Positions 6,787 to 12,696 of a DNA stretch of 16,366 nt are shown piece after piece. The notes below the pieces were generated by a model. That model was not told the DNA's origin. It searched no databases and saw only the letters and a list, made by a program, of their open reading frames with translations. Position 1 is the first letter of the stretch. The number at the start of each line of letters is the position of its first letter. The stretch comes from JANNOG01 sp050329835 (lineage in GTDB: Bacteria; Actinomycetota; Actinomycetes; Actinomycetales; JBBAYJ01). A program made the translations under genes and the position numbers. The stretch is from assembly GCA_050329835.1 (NCBI GenBank), contig JBHJOJ010000306.1:1-16366 (forward strand), written 5' to 3'.

Positions 6787-7455
6787 TCACCACCCGCCGC
6801 GCGCGCGCAGCCCGGCCACGTCGAGCAGCTCGACCCGGCCCCGGGCCACCCGGACGAGGTGGCGCCGCTCCAGACTCTTGAGCGCCTGGTTCGCCGTCGG
6901 GCGGCTCGTCCCTGCCAGGTGGGCCAGCTCGTCCTGGGTGAGGGGCACCGTGACGACGGCGTCCGGCCGGTCACCCGGTTGCGCGAAGGCGTCGGCCGCC
7001 TCCGACAGCCGCCGGGCCACCCGCTGCTCGGCGGGCACGTACAGCGCCTCGGCGACCATCCGGGTCAGCCGTCTCACCTGACGAGCCATGACGGCGAGCA
7101 GGAAGTCGTCGACGCCGGCGTGCTCCCGGCGTACCCGCTGGAAGGCGTCGTGACGCAGCGCCCAGGCCACCACGTCGTCCACGGCCACCACGCTCGCCGT
7201 GCGCTCGTGCCCGGGATCGACGAGGCCGAGCTCGCCCACGACCTCGCCCGGGCCCATGACCGCGAGGATGACGGACTCGCCGACGGGCGTGCTGAAGCGC
7301 ACCGCCACTTGTCCCGACTCGATGACCAGCAGGGACAGCGCGTCGTCGCCCTGACGCAGCAGCAGCGATCCTGCCTCGTACCGGCGGCGCCGGGCGGCCC
7401 CGAGGATCGCGGACCGCACGCGCCCCGGCAGGCTCCCGAAGAACCCGTGCGGCAC
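6787..7455 (-). CDS. Crp/Fnr-family transcriptional regulator
   Basis: 222 residues from a GTG at 7455, the standard length for the family. The N-terminal cyclic-nucleotide-binding beta barrel is clear (RRRRYEAGSLLLRQGDDALS, then VIESGQVAVRF). It keeps the phosphate-binding cassette GELGLVDPGHERTAS (74-88), with Glu75 and Arg85/Thr86 as in cAMP-binding members. A long dimerisation helix follows (about 108-140), then a winged helix-turn-helix, VPLTQDELAHLAGTSRPTANQALKSLERRHLV (170-201). There are no Cys residues for an FeS cluster, so a cyclic-nucleotide or similar ligand is more likely than oxygen sensing. GAGGAGGG lies about 13 bases upstream of the chosen start; GTG at 7494 (235 residues) is an alternative. 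The gene is divergent from the cyclase-ATPase gene, so it may read that protein's product or control its operon. Both are inferences from position. Confidence 0.92.
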   Translation of the reverse strand: MPHGFFGSLPGRVRSAILGAARRRRYEAGSLLLRQGDDALSLLVIESGQVAVRFSTPVGESVILAVMGPGEVVGELGLVDPGHERTASVVAVDDVVAWALRHDAFQRVRREHAGVDDFLLAVMARQVRRLTRMVAEALYVPAEQRVARRLSEAADAFAQPGDRPDAVVTVPLTQDELAHLAGTSRPTANQALKSLERRHLVRVARGRVELLDVAGLRARGGW

Positions 7456-7594
7456 GTCGACGGCCCCGCCCTCCTCGCCGCCCGCCGGACCCACGCGCCG
7501 ATCCCACCACGAGCGGCGAGGACGGCGGGAATCACCCCGGATCACCGGCCGCGGGGGTCTGTCCCCGGTTGCGGGCCGCTGCGACCATGCCGAG
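7456..7594. promoter_or_regulatory. divergent promoter region between the Crp/Fnr regulator and the cyclase-ATPase operon
   Basis: This 139-bp gap must hold promoters for both directions. Visible elements are a direct repeat ATCACC at 7531-7536 and 7541-7546, exactly one helical turn apart, and an inverted repeat CGGGG-N6-CCCCG at 7552-7567. No clear -10/-35 pair and no standard Crp palindrome (TGTGA-N6-TCACA) was found. Confidence 0.35.
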
Positions 7595-10237
7595 GTGTTG
7601 CCGGCAGCCGCGCCCGTGTCGCCGGCCGCCCTGCCCGCGGGCAGGGTGACCTTCGTCGTCACCGACATCGAGCGCTCCACCCGGCTGCTGCGGGAACTCG
7701 GCGACGCGTACGCAGGCGTGCTCGACCGGCACCGGGTCCTGCTGCGCGACGCCTGGCTCGCGTGGGGCGGCCACGAGGTGGACTGCCGCGGCGACTCCTT
7801 CCTCGTCGCGTTCTCCGACGCCGGGGCGGCCGTGCAGGCGTGCGTCCGGGGCCAGCGGGCGCTGCGTGACGAGCCCTGGGCGCCACGGGCCGGCGTCCGG
7901 GTCCGCATGGGCGTGCACTCCGGCCTCGCCGCACCGTCGGGGGACCGGTACGTGGCGCTGGCCGTCCACCAGGCGGCCCGGGTGGGCGACGTCGGCCACG
8001 GCGGCCAGATCGTCGTCTCGGAGGCCGCGGCCCGCGCGATCACCGGCCGGGATGCCGGCCCGGTCGTCCGCTCCCTGGGCCGCTACCGGCTGCGGGACTT
8101 CGATCGGCCCGTCGAGCTGCATCAGGTGGTCGCCGACGGCATCTCCGGTTCCTTCCCCCCGGTGCGAGCCATGCCCGCCGACCGCCACAACCTGACCCCG
8201 CCCGCGACCAGTCTGGTCGGCCGGGAGGCCGACCTGGCGGCGCTCGAGGTCGCCCTGCGGCGGCACCGGATGATCACCGTGGTCGGCCCCGGCGGGGTGG
8301 GCAAGACCCGCCTGGTCACGGAGCTCGGGGTGCGCGCGGCCGAGCGGTGGCCGGGCGGGGTCTGGCTGGTCGAGGGCGCTGCGCTGGACGACGCCGTGCT
8401 GGCCCGCCGGGCGCTGGTCGACGTCCTCGGCCCGGGGGTCGGCGCGCACGACGGGGGGTGGGACGGCCTGCTGGACCGTCTGCACTCGGCGGAGGCGCTG
8501 CTGGTGCTCGACGGCTGCGAATCCCATGCCGCGGTGACCTCCGAGGTCACGGGCCGACTGCTGGCCGCCGCCCCGCGGCTTCGCGTCCTGGCGACGAGCA
8601 CCGAGCCGCTCCGCGTGCCGGGGGAGGTGCTGCACCGCCTGGCGCCGCTGCCGGTCTCGGGCACGGCGTCCCCCGCGGTCCGCCTCTTCCTCGAGCGGGG
8701 CCGGGCGGTCATGCCGGCCCTGGGCGCCGACGGCGGGACGGGCACGATCGTCGAGTCGATCTGCCGGCGCCTCGACGGCCTCCCGCTCGCCCTGGAGATC
8801 GCGGCGGCCAAGCTCACCGCACTGCAGCCGACGGAGATCCTCGCCGGGCTGGAGCGCCGCTTCGAGCTGTTGCGCGACCGGGGCGAGACCCGTCCGTCCC
8901 GGCACCGCACCCTGCGCGGCCTCCTCGACTGGAGCTGCCGGCTGCTGCCCCCGGACGAGGCGGCCACGCTGCGCAGGCTGTCCCTGTTCGCCGGCTCCTT
9001 CGACGTGGCCGGGGCGACGGCGGCTGCGGCGTCGGGGGATGTCGACCGCGAGAGCGTGCCCGTCATCCTGTGGTCCCTCGTCGACCGGTCCCTCGTCATG
9101 GCGGACCCGGGCGCGGGCGGGACCCGGTACCGCCTGCTCGAGACCGTGCGCGCCTACGCCGCGGGCCAGTTGGGCGGCGCCGAGCGCAGGGCCGTCGTCC
9201 AGCGCCTGGTGGGACACTTCGTCGAGCGCCTCGGCCCGGCCCGCGGCACCGGCGGCTCATGGGTCCACGACGTGGCCGCCGATGTCGCCTCGGTGCGACA
9301 GGTCCTGGCCGCCGTGGCGGCCCCGGGCGACGCGCCTGCGCAGGCCCTGGCCGGCGCCCTGGCGCGGTACCACGACGTGGTGCAGACCTATCGCGAGGGC
9401 CTGGCCGAGGTGACCGCCCTCGCCGACCGCCTGACCGCGGCCACTCCGTCCCGGGTGGGGCTGCTGTGCGCGCTCGGAGATCTCCATCTCCGGATGGGCG
9501 GTCTGCGCGCCGCGGACGAGGGATGGCGTGCCGCTGCCCACCTGCGCGACCGGGTGGGACCCCCGGACTGGGACGAGACGGGCGTGGAGAGGCTGGCCGG
9601 TGAGATCGCCCTGCACCGGGGCGATCCGGCGGCCGCCGCCGCGATCGCGAGCCGCCGGCTCGAGGCGCCGCTGTCGGCGCGGGGCCGCGCCCGGATGAAC
9701 AACATGCTGGGCATCGCCCTGGCCACCCTCGGCGAGCACACCGCCGCGGCTGCCGCCTTCACCGGCGAGCTGTGGGCGGCCGAGGAGCTCGACGACGAGG
9801 TCCTCCTGGCCCACGCCCACTCCAACCTCGCCGAGATCGCCCTGCGACAGGACCGGCCTGCCGTCGCCGCCCGCCACCAGCGCACCTGCCTCGACCTGGC
9901 CCTGGCCCTGGGCCGGACCGGAATGATCGCCTACGGCCTGCTCGCGAGTGCGAGGATCGCCGCCGCGAGCGATCCGGACCGCGTCGCGCCGTGGGCGGGC
10001 GCGGTCCGGCTGGTCGCGCGGGCGACGGTGCTCCTGGACGAGACGGGTGCCGCGCTGTACGAGACGGATCGACGGACCACGGACGCCTGGCTCGGCGTGG
10101 CCCGGGCCCGGCTGGGGCCACTGCGGTTCGAGGCCGAGGAGGCGGCGGGTCGGGCGTCGACGGTGGAGGGAGCCCTGGCGGCGGCCGGCGACATCCTGGT
10201 GCAGGCCGCCGGGGCGCGGTCCCGGACGGCGGGCTGA
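7595..10237 (+). CDS. class III nucleotide cyclase domain - STAND/NB-ARC-like ATPase - helical repeat protein
   Basis: 880 residues in three parts. (1) A class III cyclase homology domain (about 17-180): metal-binding Asp24 in FVVTDIERSTRL and Asp67 in CRGDSFLVAF, and the transition-state Arg129 in AVHQAARV. The usual Asn of that last motif is His125, and the Lys that selects adenine (four residues before the second Asp) is Asp63, so activity and substrate are uncertain. (2) A STAND-type P-loop ATPase: SLVGREADL (206-214), Walker A GPGGVGKT (231-238), Walker B LLVLDGCE (302-309) and a GLPLALEIAA motif, typical of NB-ARC/AP-ATPases that switch on ligand binding. (3) A C-terminal half of Ala/Leu-rich TPR-like helices (about 540-870) that would be the sensor. 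There is no C-terminal LuxR helix-turn-helix, unlike many actinobacterial relatives. The GTG start at 7595 has no strong ribosome site; GTG 7616 is an alternative. The protease gene follows 27 bp later with a strong ribosome site, so the two form an operon. Confidence 0.9.
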   Translation: MLPAAAPVSPAALPAGRVTFVVTDIERSTRLLRELGDAYAGVLDRHRVLLRDAWLAWGGHEVDCRGDSFLVAFSDAGAAVQACVRGQRALRDEPWAPRAGVRVRMGVHSGLAAPSGDRYVALAVHQAARVGDVGHGGQIVVSEAAARAITGRDAGPVVRSLGRYRLRDFDRPVELHQVVADGISGSFPPVRAMPADRHNLTPPATSLVGREADLAALEVALRRHRMITVVGPGGVGKTRLVTELGVRAAERWPGGVWLVEGAALDDAVLARRALVDVLGPGVGAHDGGWDGLLDRLHSAEALLVLDGCESHAAVTSEVTGRLLAAAPRLRVLATSTEPLRVPGEVLHRLAPLPVSGTASPAVRLFLERGRAVMPALGADGGTGTIVESICRRLDGLPLALEIAAAKLTALQPTEILAGLERRFELLRDRGETRPSRHRTLRGLLDWSCRLLPPDEAATLRRLSLFAGSFDVAGATAAAASGDVDRESVPVILWSLVDRSLVMADPGAGGTRYRLLETVRAYAAGQLGGAERRAVVQRLVGHFVERLGPARGTGGSWVHDVAADVASVRQVLAAVAAPGDAPAQALAGALARYHDVVQTYREGLAEVTALADRLTAATPSRVGLLCALGDLHLRMGGLRAADEGWRAAAHLRDRVGPPDWDETGVERLAGEIALHRGDPAAAAAIASRRLEAPLSARGRARMNNMLGIALATLGEHTAAAAAFTGELWAAEELDDEVLLAHAHSNLAEIALRQDRPAVAARHQRTCLDLALALGRTGMIAYGLLASARIAAASDPDRVAPWAGAVRLVARATVLLDETGAALYETDRRTTDAWLGVARARLGPLRFEAEEAAGRASTVEGALAAAGDILVQAAGARSRTAG

Positions 10238-10264
10238 CACGCACGACACGGAGGGAGCAGTCGC

Positions 10265-11686
10265 ATGACGGGCAGGGACCGGCAGGAGGAGCGGCGCGGC
10301 CGGCGGCGGCGGGAGCTCATGGAGTTCCTACCGGGACGTGGGGTCGCGTTCCGTCCGGGTGAGGTGGTCGTCAGGCCTCGCGAGGAGCAGGTCGAGCACG
10401 AGACCGATCGCGCGGCCACGCTGCTGGCCCGGACGTTCCGCTGCGGGCTGCGGGACCCCGGGGCCGCCGACCGCGCGTCCCGGTCGGTCCGGCTGGCCGG
10501 TGACGGCGATCTCCCCGTCGCGGCGGCGGTCCGGGTGCTGCGGGCCGCCGGCATCGACGCCCATCCCAACCACGTCCTGTTCGCCGACTGCTGCGGGCCG
10601 CACCCCGCGGCTGCTGCGGCGGCGGTCGGCAATCCGTTCTCTGGTAACCCGTTCTCCGGTAACCCGTTCTCCGGTAACCCGTTTTCTGGTAACCCGTTCT
10701 CCGGTAACCCGTTCTCCGGTAATCCGTTCTCCGGCAACCCGGGGGGAGCGTGGGGCAACCCCGCCGTCCGCCCCGACCCGCAGGCGTACGCCGAGAGTCG
10801 GCGGAACCTCGCCCGTCCGGTCGACCTCGACCTCGGCTCCCCGCCACGGCCGGCGCCCGACGGGCCTCGGGTCGCCGTGCTCGACGTCGCCATGCCGGGC
10901 GCGGACTCGCCGTACCGGCCGGACTTCCTGCGCGGTGTCGAGACCGTCCCGACGGCGTCCGGCCCGGCGCGGGGCGGTCTGCCGGACCTCGACCGCGACG
11001 GGTTCCTCGACAAGGCCGCCGGCCACGGGATGTTCGTGGCCGGGATCGTCGCCCGGACGTGCCCGCAGGCCCGGGTCACCGTCATCGAGGCGCTGAGCAA
11101 CGAGGGCGTCGGCGACGAGCTGGCGATCGCCCGCCAGCTCGAGGCGCTCGTGGGCCGCTACGACATCGTCAACCTGTCGTTCAGCTCCTACACCCTGCAG
11201 GACATGCCGGTCCTCGCCGAGGCCGTCCTGGCCGTCCAGCTGGGCCGCGACCTGCACTCACCCACGGAGGAATCGGCGCGTGGGGCCGTCGTCGTCGCCT
11301 CCGCCGGCAACGACGCCACGTGTCACACCCCCTACCCGGCGGGGCTGCCGGACGTCGTCAGCGTGGCCGCGCTGGGACCCGACGGCCCGGCGCCGTTCAC
11401 CAACTACGGGCCGTGGGTGCGCGCCAGTGCCGCGGGCGTGGACGTGCCCAGCACCTTCTTCCGGGGGTTCCAGGGCGCGTCACCCGCAGGGCCGGACGGC
11501 GATCCGGACGCCTTCCGCGGAGCGGCCACCTGGAGCGGCACCTCCTTCGCGGCACCGCTGGTCGCGGGAAAGCTCGCCCAGGCCATGCAGGCGCACGGCC
11601 TGACGCCCCGGGAGGCCGTCACCCGGGTCATCGACGCCCCGGGACTGGCCCGCCTGCCCATGCTCGGCACGGTCGTCACCGCCTGA
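10265..11686 (+). CDS. S8 subtilisin-like serine protease, apparently cytoplasmic, with GNPFS repeats
   Basis: 473 residues. The catalytic triad is complete: Asp207 in VAVLDVAMPG, His254 in GHGMFVAGIVA, Ser426 in WSGTSFAAPLVAG; the oxyanion Asn349 is in VVASAGND. The N-terminus (MTGRDRQEERRGRRRREL) is strongly charged with no hydrophobic core, so no signal peptide is seen and the protease probably works in the cytoplasm. Residues 27-108 resemble a subtilase prodomain, ending in LRAAGIDAHPNHVLFAD, like the 'PN-x-V' end of fervidolysin-type propeptides. Next come seven perfect GNPFS pentapeptides (122-156) plus a partial GNP, then a Pro-rich linker and the catalytic domain. There is no C-terminal membrane anchor or cell-wall domain (it is not a mycosin). 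ATG at 10265 is fixed by GGAGGGAG at 10250-10257. It is second in the operon with the STAND-cyclase, suggesting that this ATPase controls the protease; that link is inference. Confidence 0.93.
   Translation: MTGRDRQEERRGRRRRELMEFLPGRGVAFRPGEVVVRPREEQVEHETDRAATLLARTFRCGLRDPGAADRASRSVRLAGDGDLPVAAAVRVLRAAGIDAHPNHVLFADCCGPHPAAAAAAVGNPFSGNPFSGNPFSGNPFSGNPFSGNPFSGNPFSGNPGGAWGNPAVRPDPQAYAESRRNLARPVDLDLGSPPRPAPDGPRVAVLDVAMPGADSPYRPDFLRGVETVPTASGPARGGLPDLDRDGFLDKAAGHGMFVAGIVARTCPQARVTVIEALSNEGVGDELAIARQLEALVGRYDIVNLSFSSYTLQDMPVLAEAVLAVQLGRDLHSPTEESARGAVVVASAGNDATCHTPYPAGLPDVVSVAALGPDGPAPFTNYGPWVRASAAGVDVPSTFFRGFQGASPAGPDGDPDAFRGAATWSGTSFAAPLVAGKLAQAMQAHGLTPREAVTRVIDAPGLARLPMLGTVVTA
10628..10741 (+). 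repeat. 15-bp tandem repeat encoding (GNPFS)7-GNP
   Basis: Seven in-frame copies of a 15-bp unit, consensus GGTAACCCGTTCTCC, fill 10628-10732; a partial eighth copy (GGCAACCCG) follows. Copies 2, 3, 5 and 6 are identical; the others differ only at third codon positions (for example GGC/GGT, AAT/AAC, TTT/TTC, TCT/TCC). GGT, and TTT or TCT, are rare codons in this genome, so the near-identity points to recent slippage or unequal crossing-over. All changes are silent, so the pentapeptide itself appears to be kept by selection. Confidence 0.97.
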
Positions 11687-11742
11687 GCGACGAGCAGCCT
11701 CGGGAACCGGCCCTGGGACGTGGCGGTGACGTCGGGAGCAGC

Positions 11743-12159
11743 TCAAGGCAGCAGCGTGAAGTGCTCGTCGGGGGCATGACGAGGGCGGACCGCGGAGAAG
11801 TGGCGACGGTCCAACGTGAGCAGGCGCGTCGTGCCGAACCACTCGGCGGCGACGACGAGGGAGGCGTCGGTGAGACCGAGCCGAAGGTCCCCGTGCCGCT
11901 CCGCGGTCTCCGACGCAGCCTCGAAGGCGGAGAGGTCGAACGGGCTGAGATGGACGGCGCCGCCGGCCAGCCGGCTCATCACACGGGACCGCGTCGCCTC
12001 CCCGAGTCGCGTCCCCAGGAGGTGGTCCAGTTCTGCCAGCACCAGCGGTGTGGTGACGAGCAGGTCCTCGGTCGACGCCATGAGGTCGGTGACGGCTCGG
12101 TGCTGCGGTTCCGCTGCGTCGACGAGGGCGTACAGCGGGCCCGTGTCGACGACGATCAC
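11743..12159 (-). CDS. vapC: VapC-type PIN-domain ribonuclease toxin (module 2)
   Basis: 138 residues with the full PIN acidic set: Asp5 in IVVDTGPLYALVD, Glu43 in LVLAELDHLLG, Asp98 in GLTDASLVVAAE and Asp117 in LLTLDRRHFSAVRP. It should therefore be an active Mg2+-dependent RNase. The GTG start at 12159 overlaps the antitoxin stop by four bases (GTGA). It is only distantly similar to the first VapC in the window (different C-terminal half), so the two modules are not a recent duplication. The stop is 56 bp from that of the convergent protease gene. Confidence 0.94.
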   Translation of the reverse strand: MIVVDTGPLYALVDAAEPQHRAVTDLMASTEDLLVTTPLVLAELDHLLGTRLGEATRSRVMSRLAGGAVHLSPFDLSAFEAASETAERHGDLRLGLTDASLVVAAEWFGTTRLLTLDRRHFSAVRPRHAPDEHFTLLP

Positions 12160-12398
12160 GGGCGCGGGACGCCGAAGCCCGAGTCCGCGAGCGCCTCGTC
12201 GATGCGGTCCCCGATCGGAGGTCCGCTCGCCGAGCCGATGCCGGCCAGTTCGGTGACCCACGACCGATCCGTGTCGGGTGAGAGCAGCCGCTCCAGGGCG
12301 TCGCGGATGACGGCCGCCTCCGTCGTCCCGTAGGTCGCGGCGTATGTCTCCACTCGATGCTTGAGCGCCTCGGGGAGGTAGACCGTCGTCCGCACCAT
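12156..12398 (-). CDS. vapB: VapB-type ribbon-helix-helix antitoxin (module 2)
   Basis: 80 residues. An N-terminal ribbon-helix-helix domain (MVRTTVYLPEALKHRVETYA, then TTEAAVIRDALERLL; about 1-40) is followed by an acidic, flexible C-terminal region with WVTELAG and DRIDEALADSGF, the toxin-binding part. It neutralises the overlapping vapC product and probably autoregulates. The ATG at 12398 has no clear ribosome site (CTCCCC precedes it), so initiation may be leaderless or weak. It is divergent from the ileS leader; an inverted repeat TGAC-GTAT-GTCA (12417-12428) lies 18 bp upstream. Confidence 0.92.
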   Translation of the reverse strand: MVRTTVYLPEALKHRVETYAATYGTTEAAVIRDALERLLSPDTDRSWVTELAGIGSASGPPIGDRIDEALADSGFGVPRP

Positions 12399-12451
12399 GG
12401 GGAGCGGTGTGCCATATGACGTATGTCAGTGCGGCGCGAGTCGTCCGACGG
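12399..12451. promoter_or_regulatory. divergent promoter region of vapBC module 2 and the ileS T-box leader
   Basis: A relatively AT-rich patch, CATATGACGTATGTCA (12413-12428), holds the inverted repeat TGAC-GTAT-GTCA and two -10-like hexamers on the plus strand, TATGAC (12414-12419) and TATGTC (12422-12427). Either could start the ileS leader at about 12426-12435, just ahead of stem I. The same repeat is a candidate VapB operator. No -35 was recognised. Confidence 0.4.
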
Positions 12452-12696
12452 TCCGGTAGGCTCTCCGGTATCGGCATCGACCCGGCCATCACCGGTGAGC
12501 CTCCGGAAGAACGGATCTCCGCCTCACGGCGGGCGTCCCAGTAGAACCGGACGGGCGGGCCCGTCACAGCCCGGAACGAGCGGCGCCCCGTGGGTCACGC
12601 AGGCGGGGCGCAAGCGAGGTGGTACCGCGGTTCCGTCCGACCCGGGCGGGTCGTCCTCGTGATCGACATGGCAGCACCTGTGATCACGGAGACGAC
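12452..12696 (+). promoter_or_regulatory. T-box riboswitch (isoleucine, translational type) in the ileS leader
   Basis: Elements in order. Ultrashort stem I at 12452-12507: TCCGG/CCGGA, AGGCTC/GAGCCT and CCGGT/ACCGG pair around an internal loop and cap. On the 3' side of that loop is ATC (12488-12490) followed by A, an isoleucine specifier codon with the usual purine after it. Small hairpins follow at 12519-12532 and 12550-12565. Stem III is GCGCCCCG (12583-12590) with CGGGGCGC (12604-12611). The T-box itself, AGGTGGTACCGCG (12617-12629), has the conserved bulge TGGNACC that pairs with the acceptor end of uncharged tRNA. A last hairpin (12650-12696) hides the ribosome site of ileS. There is no T tract, so control is at translation: uncharged tRNA-Ile should open the ribosome site. 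This agrees with what is known for actinobacterial ileS T-boxes. Confidence 0.93.
12650..12696 (+). promoter_or_regulatory. sequestrator hairpin over the ileS ribosome binding site
   Basis: GTCGTCCTCGTGATC (12650-12664) pairs with GATCACGGAGACGAC (12682-12696) over 15 positions, with a single C-A mismatch and one G-T wobble. The 3' arm contains the ribosome site GGAG (12688-12691) and runs up to the base before the ATG. An upstream alternative stem, GACCC (12639-12643) with GGGTC (12648-12652), and the antisequestrator (12616-12638 region) could compete with it. Confidence 0.85.

Noticed and set aside
5773..7869. 698-codon plus-strand frame crossing vapB, the SRPBCC gene and the Crp/Fnr gene
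   Set aside because: It runs through three well-supported genes in other frames and is low-complexity Arg/Pro/His-rich sequence.
7532..9217. Long minus-strand frames over the cyclase-ATPase gene (also 9257-10249 and 8122-9099)
   Set aside because: They mirror a gene with clear cyclase and P-loop motifs, and show no domain, ribosome site or plausible composition of their own.
9900..10237. LuxR-type helix-turn-helix at the end of the cyclase-ATPase protein
   Set aside because: Many relatives have one, so I looked for the LTxRExEVL pattern; the last 110 residues show only Ala-rich helices and no such motif.
10628..10741. Short tandem repeats as a CRISPR array or DNA iterons
   Set aside because: Units are 15 bp, without spacers, in frame inside the protease gene, and vary only at silent positions; this is a coding minisatellite. 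The minus-strand reading (repeats of ERVTG) is its shadow.
12619..12696. N-terminal extension of IleRS from the GTG at 12619
   Set aside because: The 26 extra codons overlap the T-box bulge and sequestrator, are not synthetase-like, and the ATG at 12697 has a proper ribosome site.
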